Source of the DNA: Apiotrichum sp. Y4204
Taxonomy: Eukaryota > Basidiomycota > Tremellomycetes > Trichosporonales > Trichosporonaceae
NCBI GenBank assembly: GCA_025531455.1
Contig: JAMYHL010000007.1
Location: forward strand, 62,001 to 126,000
Reading direction: 5' to 3'
DNA length: 64,000 nucleotides
Positions within the stretch are counted from its first letter, which is position 1. Every line of letters starts with the position of its first letter. The position numbers and the translations under genes were made by a program. Positions 31,652 to 41,843 of this stretch are shown piece after piece. The notes under the pieces were generated by a model. That model worked only from the letters and a program-made list of their open reading frames with translations, searched no databases and was not told the DNA's origin.

Positions 31652-32950
31652 CTACTTCTCCCACTTGGTGTCGAGGGCGAACTGCTCGTCACCGACCGTA
31701 GCCTTGTATGCGTCGCGGGAGAGGTACGAGATGTTGCGCTTGGTGCCGACGTCGCCGAGACCGTCGGCCTTGGCGTCCTCGCGCACCTCGTCGAGGCCGC
31801 CGGAGAGGAACTCCTCAAAGACCTTCTGCGCAACCTCAGGAGGGACCATGTCGGTGGCGCCCGCAATGGTCTCGCGGAGCGAGTCGTCGCCGAGCCACGC
31901 GGCGCCGGTCTTGTCAAAGTCCACAAAGGTGATCTTCGTGGTGTCTGACGCGCACATCGTGAGCAGCGTAAGGAGGAAGAGCAGAAGAGGAGGCTCGTAC
32001 TCGTCCGCGGCGGGCGTGTAGTCCTTCGGCTCTGGGCATTAGTGGCAAGATCCAAGCCTCTGCGACTCACGCTTGTACTCCTTGTCAACGTTGAAAATGA
32101 TGATGATCTCCTCGAGGGTGGGTGCAAGGTACTTGATCATCTGCTCGAGAGCCTTGGTAACGCGGGGTGTAGTGGGGTGCGAGGGCGTGATGTTGAGGAC
32201 AAAGCGGGACGTGCAGAGGATGTCGTCCTCGTCCTCATCCTCATCCGCATCCTCCTCATCCTCCTCCTCGGCGTCGTCCTTCTTCTCGTCCTTCTCACCG
32301 TTCTCCTCAGTCTTGGCGTCCTTGTCCTCGGCGGCCTTCTTCTCCTCCTCGTCCTCTTCGTCGTCCTCATCCTCATCCTCGTCATCATCCTCGTCGTCGC
32401 TGTCACCCCACGGACCGTACTCGTACAGCATCTGCTCGTGGAAGACGACAAGGTTCTTGGCGTCAAACGGCCACTCGCCAATGTATCCGGACGAGGGAAC
32501 GCTCTTGATGCGGACAGTCTCGATGTGGGGCGCGAGCGCAGCAACACCCGCAAGCGAGGCGGGGAACACGAGGTCCTCGAGGTCGAGCACCGTGGTCGTC
32601 TTGTAAATTGCGGGCGCGTGCTCGGGCTCAATGGTGCACTCGAGCGTGGGCTTGAGGGGCGTAACATCGTCGTCGTCGTCCTCATCCTCGTCCTCCCATT
32701 CCTCGTCGCCGTCCTCCCCCTCGCCCTTCTTGACCTTGAGGTCCTTGAGCTGCTCCTCCAGCGCGGCTACCTCCTCGGGGGACAGCTCGTCCTCCTCGAG
32801 CTCGTCGTCCGAGTCGCCCTCAATCTCGAGCTCCACACGGGGAAGCACGACACCGCCTTCGCGCGTCACGATGTTCAGGTCCATCGAGTCGGACATGTTG
32901 ACGACGATGTGCGTCGCATTAGGGAGCGTGGTGGTCGAGGTGGAGGCCAT
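31652..32950 (-). CDS. Very acidic low-complexity protein of unknown function
   Basis: Exons 32071-32950 and 31652-32031 (minus strand) give 419 aa. Two Asp/Glu tracts dominate: residues ~45-98 (for example GDSDDELEEDELSPEE) and a longer Asp/Glu/Lys run at ~180-245. Between them are folded-looking segments with leucine-rich character (DLEDLVFPASLAGVAAL, APHIETVRIKSVPSSGYIG). After the second tract, RFVLNITPSHPTTPRV and LEEIIIIFNVDKEYK resume an LRR-like strand pattern. The C-terminal exon includes KITFVDFDKTGAAWLG. No catalytic motif was recognised. It may be an LRR-like scaffold with acidic loops, perhaps chaperone- or chromatin-associated by analogy with acidic tracts. The 39-bp intron is supported by frame continuity. 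Confidence 0.7.
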
Positions 32951-33959
32951 GTTGAGGCTTTTGATCGCGGAAAGGAGTGGATAGAAGGGGATGAAGAGAG
33001 AAAGAGAGGGATCGCGGGCTTAAGAGGAGGAAAAGTGGTGCGAGCAACAAGAAGAAAAGTTGAAGAGAAAAAAAGGTTGCCGAAAAAATGTTCGAGTGTG
33101 ACGAGAAGACTGTGCGTGCCAGCGAACCCACCTTCGACAACCACCACCTCACAGGGTCCACAAAGGCCGTGGCGTTGATGCCAGCGTGACGCGTCGCATC
33201 CAGCAGTTAACTGTGCAGGGAGGTGAAGGGTGCATTGGCGGTCAGTGCGGTTGCGGCGTGCACGCCGTGGGGGGAATCAAGGTGGAGATGCATTGTTGGT
33301 TTTGCGCGATGGGACGAGGAGGGACCTGAGGATGGTTGCGTGGGATGCGTTGTTGACAGGGTGGGTTGTGCTAGGCGCTGCCCGTTGTCAGGAATGAGCG
33401 GGGGATAAATCTCGGATAAAGAGGATTCCGCACGTTGTCGCGCAGACCATTGCCATGTTCCGATAGCATGGGGCCTCGAGGAATCAAAGGACACGGGGGT
33501 TGCTGAGTCTCAGTCGCTCAAGGGCACCCCTCGACACAAGTGCCAAGTGCCAAGTGCCAGAGCATTCGTAACGGTGCGCCTCGCGCCAGCGCCTCGTGCT
33601 CTGCGCAGACGTGACAGTGGCGACGGTGGCGAGATGCCAGCGTTGGACACCATGTACAACACAGTGAAGGCAATTCGATTCTCCACACGACACTATCCGC
33701 ACAACGCCATCCGCACGACACTATCCTTATGCGATCGTGTTGGCAATAACGTTCACTTGGACACTGACGGAGATGGCCTCCACTGCACATAAAGCAGTGA
33801 GCGGAGATCTGACAACCCCGTGCCTGAGATATCGATGCTTGAAACGCACAGCACTGCAATTTGTCCGCTTACGAGACTCGGAGACGTATTGCACCCGGAG
33901 ACGTGTTGCACCAGTAGTTGACAACGCTCCATTCTCCATTACACTCCATTGACCAGAGA
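32951..33959. other. Divergent promoter, acidic protein / metallophosphoesterase
   Basis: The ~110 bp next to 32950 are pyrimidine-rich on the minus (coding) strand. No gene was recognised in the rest. Confidence 0.45.
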
Positions 33960-34778
33960 ATGGCGACACAGAACGATCACGAGCAGGCCGCGCCCGCCGC
34001 TTCCTCTTCCGCGACAGGCGCCGGCACCGACCGCATCGCGGTAGTCTGCATCTCGGACACGCACAACACGTACCCCGACATCCCCGACGGTGACGTTCTC
34101 ATCCACGCCGGTGACCTCACGCACGCCGGGACAGTCGGGGAGGTGCAGGCGCAGCTCGACTGGCTCGCGTCCCTGCCGCACGCACACAAAATCGTGATTG
34201 CCGGCAACCACGACAAGGTCCTTGACCCGTATTTCGTAGAGGAGCGGTACGATATCGGCAAATCCGCCAGTCTTGACTGGCACGGGCTGACGTACCTCTG
34301 CTGCGAGACGGCCCTTGTCTGCGTCCGGGACCGCACACTCACAATTCATGGCAACCCGAACACGCCGGTATTCGGCCGCGGCGCCTATCAGTACCCCAAG
34401 AGGAAGGATGTGTGGCGCGGCACAGTTCCGTCGAACGTGGACATTTTGGTGTCGCACGGCCCCCCGCGCGGATATCGCGACGAAGACCACGGATGTCCGT
34501 TTCTCCTCCGGGAGATTTGGCGGGCGCGCCCCAAGCTCGTTGTCTGCGGGCATATTCACGAGCAGCGGGGGCAGGCCGTGCTCGACCATGATGATAAGGC
34601 TGCGTGGGCCCGTGATAAGAAGCACTTTGGCGGGCTTGATGTGCTTGGGTCCGTGGGACGCATGCTACACAAACCCAAGGGGGAGAAGACGATTATTGTA
34701 AACGCGGCGTCGCTGGGGCCCAATGGCAAACCGAGGGAGGATTCGAAAGAGGCAGAGGGTATCGTGGTGTACTTGTAG
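33960..34778 (+). CDS. Calcineurin-like metallophosphoesterase
   Basis: Single exon, 272 aa. The metal-binding blocks are all present in order: SDTHNTYPD (Asp33, His35), IHAGDLTHAG (Asp52), AGNHDKV (Asn83, His84), LVSHGPPRG (His166) and CGHIHEQ (His198, His200). The C-terminus IVVNAASLGP closes the fold. This small class (MPPED-like, near fungal Ser/Thr phosphatase-like proteins) hydrolyses phosphomonoesters or cyclic nucleotides in the cytosol; the natural substrate is unknown. The ATG at 33960 was chosen because residues 1-23 are a low-complexity Ala/Ser lead and no upstream ATG is in frame. Confidence 0.93.
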   Translation: MATQNDHEQAAPAASSSATGAGTDRIAVVCISDTHNTYPDIPDGDVLIHAGDLTHAGTVGEVQAQLDWLASLPHAHKIVIAGNHDKVLDPYFVEERYDIGKSASLDWHGLTYLCCETALVCVRDRTLTIHGNPNTPVFGRGAYQYPKRKDVWRGTVPSNVDILVSHGPPRGYRDEDHGCPFLLREIWRARPKLVVCGHIHEQRGQAVLDHDDKAAWARDKKHFGGLDVLGSVGRMLHKPKGEKTIIVNAASLGPNGKPREDSKEAEGIVVYL

Positions 34779-35190
34779 AACGACAGAGGCTGAGCTGATA
34801 AAACGTAGACTGACAGACATGTAGCATTGACAGATCGACCGTGCAAGTCGACAGCAAGCAATCCGTGAGTGTGGAGACGCAGGGAATAGACAGTATGATG
34901 TGAGTCAGACTGGGTCAGTGAAGATGGACAGCTATTGTGAAGCGAAAGCGTATGGCTCTTGCTTCAGAGGCACAAAGTGACTTAGGAGTTGACTATCCCT
35001 CTCACGTTCAACTAATCTCGTCTCTCGATTGACAGCGCGGAGCGAACGGAACAGGCTGCATCTATGGAAAACACATTTTCTTCTATTGCGTTTCTGATAC
35101 TCTATACACACTTTTCTTTACAGTGAGAACTCCCGGCCTTGGAACAGTCTCATACATGATCGGATTCGCGCACCCACATACCCACACACC
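34779..35190. other. Convergent intergenic stretch
   Basis: Lies between the phosphoesterase stop and the ABC transporter stop. No feature was recognised. Confidence 0.4.
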
Positions 35191-38100
35191 TCACACTCCG
35201 CCGCCGGGGTTTGCCACTACGCGGCGTCTCCGGCGGTGGAACCATTTACGCGGGGGCTCCTCGTCCCGCGCATTGTCTTCTTTGACATTATGCTCGCGCA
35301 CAATCGAGAGGAACGCGTTCTCGGTTGATGCCCTGCCGCGTCAGCTCTATCACCCTGTAAGACTCACTCATGCACCGCCATGTTCTCGATGTCGAGGGCG
35401 GACCGCATACGCTCAAGCACGGCGAGGAGCGCGTCGAGCTGGTTCTCGGCCACACCGGGGAGAGAGACACGAGTCTGCGTGTCGAGTGCGCGCGTCGCGC
35501 GCGGGAACCCATGTTCGTGGAGGAACGCCACGGCCGGATCCACCGCTACTGAGGGGATGTGCAGCTCGTATGCGGCGTACCGCGCCTTGAGAGATGCCGG
35601 CGTGCCGACCGCTGTGGGTCAGTATAGACAGTGGAGCAAATCCAAAACTTACAAAGCATGGTGGTAGCCAGAATGCCGACGCGGTTGGCGAGCGCGTCGA
35701 CCTCCTCCATCGAGTGTGTCGTGATGACGACGGCGCGTTCGCGGGTGAGTGACGCGAGCTGATATCAGAACTTGCGCGCTAGTTGGACTCACAGTGCTCC
35801 ACGCCTCGCGCTTGCTGAAGGGGTCGACGCCAGAGGAGAACTCGTCGATGAGAATGACGGGCGGGCCGCCCATGAGGGCGATGGCGAGCGAGAGCTTGCG
35901 CTGGTTTCCGCCCGAGAGGGAGGTCGCGAGGTCGTCGGCCTTGGGCGCCAGGCCGGTGGTAGCGAGCAGCACGGCGATATCGCGCCCGAGATACGCGGTC
36001 GGCACGCCTTTCAAGCGGCCGTAGAGCCACAGGTGCTGGCGTACTGTGGTCAGCAGTGAAGTGAGAGCGACGTACCCGTCAGATTATCGTCGATTGCGTT
36101 GATCTGAGGACACACGCCGAGCCTGAGACGCCTGAATGTCAGCTGAGTTTAAACTCCGCGCAGCTCACGCCTTGTTTCGCGACCCGACGATAGACCTGTT
36201 GAGGACCGTGATATCGCCACGGGTAGGCCATTCCTGGCGTCAGCCACGACTTGCAATATCACTCACCACACCGCGGATACACGCAAGCATCGTAGTCTTG
36301 CCCGCGCCGTTGGGACCAATGAGCGCAAATGTGTCTCCGGCTCGCACGCCAAACGAGACGTCCGTAAGCGCCGGCTTGGTTTTGCGACCATGGCCGTACT
36401 TCTTGCTGACGTGTTCGACGCGCAGCGCGTCGTCCCTGTTGTGCACGACCCGCTTGGTCTCCTCCACGACGTCCCCGGGCGACGCCGAGTTGTCATCACC
36501 CCGGCTGCGCCGGAAAAAGCGGCGGAAGGGGACCGGCGCGCCAGAGTCGACGTACACGAGGATGCCGAAGTAGATAAACGACTGCGCGATCATGTACACG
36601 ATCGGCGCGCCAAAGATGGCCATGTCGCTGTTGGGCTTGGTCGTGCGCTTCCCGAAACCGTCGCACAGGAGGTTGAACGTGTTGAGCGACACGAGAACAG
36701 TGCGCACTGGTGTAAGCTGTGGATCTGCTGCGGTCACTTACCGATACTTGGCAGTGGTCCAATGGCGGCAGAGCCGTAGTGCGCCTTGCTGAGCGTATCG
36801 CTCACGTCGGGGTCCTTGTTGAGGAGGTTGACAAACATGTAGATGAGGTAGTAGATGATAAACGTGAATGCGTTCCAGAGCGCGACGGCAGCCCACGCGC
36901 CGAGGGGCGACTTTGTCATGAGGCTGAAGGTGTAGGCTTGGAGCGTTGAGCTGATGCCGTACAAGATGAGACATATCCATACGATGCCGACCGCGTTGAA
37001 CTGTGAGCTCGCAGCAAAGCCGATTGCAATGAGGGACGCGATGAGAATAATAAACGGCAGCTCGAAGAGGAGATGAGCCGCCCACACTGCTGCAGGTTTG
37101 GCACCGTTGCTGAGCGTCAGTGATGAACAGCAGGAATCACGTACCTATACTGGTTTGCCCGTACGTTTGCCATCTTCTCCTGCGTGGGGTACACTGCTGC
37201 AAACGCCGGCCAGATGGCCATGATAAACCCACTGGGGTCAGCCCTAAGCCGCTAAAAGCACGTACAAGAAGGTGGCCCACAAGAGAGCCTTGCCTGTGCT
37301 GGAGAAGTCGACAGACGGGAGCGGCTGGAAGTTTGTGGTAATGCGGAAGTTGTTAGAGTCGGGGCGGAGCTGCTCGAGGAGCGAGTTGGTGTAAAGATTC
37401 ATCATTGTCGTTCCCTTGTACTCGAGCTTTGCGTTCTCCCACGCCAGGAGCCCCGCGGCGGGATTCCTCGTGAGCGAGAGCCCGCCGCTGGAGAGGGTGC
37501 GCATCTGGTCTTTGATAGTGTTCTCGAACGCGTCCGCCGCGACAGTTGTCAGACCAACCGCGGTCGTCCAGTTTCCAAGATTCGAGTCTCCAAGTGCCAC
37601 GAGTGGTGCAGGGAATGCACGCCTGACCACGCTATTGGGGTATGTGAGCGTCAAGACCGCCTCCCGCTCGCCCACAAAGTCGCAGGTTTGGCGGCGGCCG
37701 CGCATGAACACGAGGGGAATAGTCGAGACGAGGACGACGGCGAATACGCACCCGACGGGGATAAGCCAGCTGCGCGTGAAGAGGAGGACACGCTTGAGGA
37801 AGAGCGTATACACCATGCTCGGGGCGCGGCGCCACCACGGAAGCTGGACGGGCGAGGAGAGGGTGAGCTGGCCCGACGGCCGGACATTGAATCCCTGCTC
37901 CAGCGCCGTTTCCGCAAAGTACGTGTCGTCAGTGGTGGAGACCTTGGAGATCATGTCAAACATCGACTTGCGCGTCGGCTGGGCAGTGAGCTCCGAGTCG
38001 CCGTCATTCGTGGTGTTCTCCGAGTTGAGATCGATGAATACTTCCTCGAGCGTCGTGTTTCCAATCTGGTACGAGATTTCGTACCCCTGGGAGCGGAGGT

Positions 38101-40529
38101 GCTGTAGGCGTCGGACAAGTCGGCGCAGCAGGCGGACATCGTTGCTCCCGGTGTAATACAGCAACTTGCCCCGCTGGCGGTGCTCCACGAGTGTGGGTAG
38201 TTCCTCCCGCAGCATAGAGAGCAGTGCTTCGGCGTCGACACCCGCATCGTCTACGGAGAGCGTGTATCCGTGTCCAAGGCGGGTTTTGAGACCGACAGGT
38301 GAATCGATTGCCAAAAGGCGTCCGGGAGCGCGAAGAATGGCAATTTGGTCGCCAAGATAGTCTGCCTCATCGAGGAAGTGGGTCGTAAGGACAATGGTAG
38401 CCGAGCCGCGATAGGACGCTATGACTTTCCAAATCGCGCGGCGCGAAAGTGGGTCGAGGCCGGAGGAGATCTCGTCAAGAAGCAAGAGATTTGATCCGCC
38501 AGCGAGCGCGCACGCCAGCTGGAGTTTGCGTTTCTGTCCTCCGCTGAGCTTCTTTGCGAGGAACTCCGTCTTGGGGGTGAGGTTGCACCGCTCGATGAGT
38601 TCCACGTCGTCGCCAACTGTGCCCCGGTCCACACCCTTGATCTCTCGCCAGAGCCGCACATGTTGCGCGCACGTCAGGTCGTCCCACAGAACGTCCTTCT
38701 GGGACGCAAACCCAATGCTCAAATCCGGGGCATACCGCACAGTACCGCCTGAGATGGGGATGAGCTGGGCAATGGCGCCGAGCGTCGTGGACTTGGCACT
38801 GCCGTTCCGCCCGAGAAGGCAGAAGATGCCGCCGCGGGGCACGTCGAGCGACAGGTCCTGGATGGCGACGGTCGACCGCTTGCGCCCGGCGATGACAAAA
38901 CGCCGCGACGTGTATGTCTTGCTCACGTTGCGGAGCTCGACGGCAACGCCGTGCGGGAGAATCTGGTTCTTGGCGTGTGTCGGCGGGATGCCATGGAAAA
39001 GCCGTTCGAGATATGCGGCCGCAACCGGGTAAATAAAGATGTTTACCTGGAGTGAGCTGGGACTGAGGCTTGTGGGTTGTAGCTTACAACATTGATGATG
39101 AGAAGCGCGATAACAGGGCAGTCACCGTCGGGGCTCTTCTTCACGATGTTGGTGTTCAGGCCGTGTACGTGCCACGATGACCAGTTGCGCAGCGTCGCGA
39201 CAAAGCCGGCCGGGGGAAGGAGCACGGCCAGAATTCCTTGGGCAGCTGCGCTGGAGCCCGCGGCGTACCCCACCATCCCGGCGCCAATGTAAAGACCCGT
39301 AACTGTCATCAGATACCTGTTGCTGACACCTGTGCTCACCGAGAATGGCAGTGATAGTCGGCGCGCGCGAGAACGGCGCGGCAGCAAACGTGGCCCACGA
39401 CGCATTCGACAGGCCCGCAATGATAACGGTGAGAATAACAATGAGCGCATTGGTGTGTTTCCAAATGAGGCCAAACCAGATACCTGCGGATGCCAGCCAC
39501 GCGCCGAGATGCGCGAGGCTGAGGCTGAGTATCCACGAGATGTATCGCGCCGAGGTACGGCACCCCATCGTCTCAAGGTGTTCCGTGAGGCGCGCACCGC
39601 GCTCGGCGGCCATACGTCCCGCGATGTGGTACACAATCCACACCATGGCGATCACCCACGAGATGACGTTGACCCCGCGGATGTCCTTGACAAAGTCTAA
39701 ATTTTAGCACTGAAGGCGAGGCGCCACTCACCCCTCTTGTAGTGGTCGTCCCACTCTGTCTTCGTGATGTTCGTGTATGCCCATGTCTGCGGCGGCGCAG
39801 GCAACGTGCCAGTCGTGAGGTTGATAAATGTCTGCGTGTGTGAGATCATCCTGTGGTGCCACTTACGCTCTCGATTGCCCACTGGAGGGGCAAAAGACGT
39901 TTCTGGAAGTCGTCCTTGTCCGAGTCCTCGGTGCTCATCCGGTCAAGGCCCTTGTCGCTGCGGAGCGTGTAGTTCTGAGTGGTCAAAAACCGCCGCACTC
40001 CGACCTACCAGGTGTCCATCCTCCAGGTCGACATTCTCAAACATGACCGCGGCAAAGCAGTACGACACGCCATTAAGGCTGGACGGACATTGGGCGGGGA
40101 TATCGCCCTGCGAGCCGACCTGGAGTGGGATGCGGGACACGCCGGCGTGCGCAAGCGCGCGCTGGAGGAGAGCGCCGCCACTACCAGTGGGATCAGTGTA
40201 GACGAGCTTGAGGCCCTCGAGGTCCGAAGGGAGGGCGCGGAGCGTGCCGATGTGGCCCGGCCCGCGCTCGCCTTGGTCGTCGTAGAAGCCCTGCGGTTAG
40301 GGTTGTAACTCAAGCTTCTCACCTGGGTCTGGGCGACGTAGCTTGCAAAAAAGAGCGGAAGGAGAAGACACCGGAAAAGGTTGAGCCACTTGTGCCGCCA
40401 CATGACGATGCTGCGGTCAGTCAAGTGTTGGGGATGGAGGGAGCGTGGACCGCTTGTCGTTCCCCTCGGCGCTCCCACTCACAAGTTCTTGCGGCTCAAG
40501 GCCGCGACCTGCCGGTATAGAGATGCCAT
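35191..40529 (-). CDS. Full-length ABCA-type ABC transporter
   Basis: Seventeen exons (40483-40529, 40323-40410, 40009-40290, 39867-39974, 39732-39831, 39340-39696, 39088-39302, 37266-39046, 37145-37231, 36742-37109, 36267-36706, 36169-36233, 36076-36122, 35793-36043, 35653-35758, 35368-35611, 35191-35332) give 1575 aa, arranged TMD-NBD-TMD-NBD. The first helix, large lumenal loop and five further spans precede NBD1 (~residues 430-640): Walker A LLGRNGSAKSTT has Ala483 where the third glycine is expected, with signature LSGGQKRKLQ and Walker B LLLLDEISSGLDP. NBD2 has a canonical GPNGAGKTT (~1275), LSGGNQRKLS and VILIDEFSSGVDP. The C-terminus is basic (HRRRRRVVANPGGG). ABCA proteins move lipids across vacuolar or endosomal membranes. 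All 16 introns are short (32-45 bp where measured). Confidence 0.93.
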
Positions 40530-41843
40530 GTCGAGGGATTGCCCATAGGCTTGGGTCTGATGGGAATAGTCCCCAAGAAAGTGCAACCGTTCGCGGTCGA
40601 AAAACAGTGATAAATGATTGTAATACACTCAAGCGTCAAAAACAATACAAGGCTCTTGAAGACGAGCGTCAGTGGGCGTGGTGTCCACTCTGCCTCGCGA
40701 CAACATGAGTTCTTTTATACTGCCACAAAGGTCGCGCCCAGTAGCAAGATTCCATGAGAATGGGACGATGAGCGACCCAGTTGTGCCCAATGCTCCAACG
40801 GATGCGAGATGCACCGCAGTCACAGTGAGTGAGATAGCTGTGGTTCACCCGACTGCGCCCGATGAAGCCAAGCTAGATTGTCGGCCGGGCGCTGTTTACT
40901 GGTGAGAATGAGAGAGCCCCAAGATGTCATGTGTGTAAGTGTGCCGCGCCCACCAGATCACGTTCATTGCAATCTACGTAGACGCGCGTCGCGCCGCCGA
41001 GCGTCGGCCGCAGTCCCAGAAGCCAGAGGGCGAAGCCAGTGGACCAAGCCAGTGGGGTCCGCTCGGAGAGGCGGTGCGTCTCATCTGGGTATGCTTAGTC
41101 CTGCCCACTGGTAAACAGAGTACAAAGATCGGGCCCAGACGTTTTGGACCACGCTCAGGAACCACATAAGCAAGGCCGGATCCGGACGCGTCGGCCGCGC
41201 CCCGGCATGCACGCTGCGTACTACCCACGGCGGGGTGCTCGGAAGCAGAGCATGCCGAGAGTGGCCGGCTGGAACTCGGAGTCACCGCTTTGGAAAGTGT
41301 GGAATGTGGGAATGAGGGAGCGGGAGATGGCAAGTAGCTGGTGGCGGATGGGGTGGCATTTGGGTGGGGGCATTCACTCTCCTCCGACGACCCACGCGGC
41401 GCTCGGCGTGGCGGTGAACCAGGCGCTAGCGGCGGTCTTGGCTGCCCGGTGCCCGCCGTTGGGCTGAGGCGGAGCAGAGGCGAAGCTGGGGCGGTGTCGG
41501 CCGATAGTGGGCAACTCACCTGATACTTAGGTGCACGTTGTCGCTGTGCTCGGTGCCGTCGTCGCTGTCGACGGCGTCGGCGGAGATATGGACTTTGGGT
41601 AGGGTCGCGACGTCATGACCATGCCTTCAAATCACGTGATACTGTCTCTGCTGAAACGTCCACTACTTGGGAATTTCCCCTTGCTGATCCGCTGATCCCC
41701 CACGCTAAACCTGTTTCCGTTCTGCGCGGATGAAACGCCAGGGCACTCCCGTCGCCGATCCCTCTGGACACGACTTGTTCCCTTCTCACCGCCTTAACTC
41801 TTCCCACTCTCCCATCCTCTCACTCTCCCATTAGTCTCTCACA
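40530..41843. other. Divergent promoter, ABC transporter / F-box-2OG fusion
   Basis: 1.3 kb without a supported gene. A 181-codon minus frame (40974-41519) is Ser/Pro-rich and unrecognised. The 90 bp before 41844 are pyrimidine-rich. Confidence 0.4.

Noticed and set aside
32042..33178. 378-codon plus-strand frame opposite the acidic protein
   Set aside because: It is the antisense image of Asp/Glu codons (Leu/Val runs) and has no start context or family.
40974..41519. 181-codon Ser/Pro-rich minus frame in the promoter between the ABC transporter and the fusion gene
   Set aside because: Low complexity only, no ATG context or relatives recognised.
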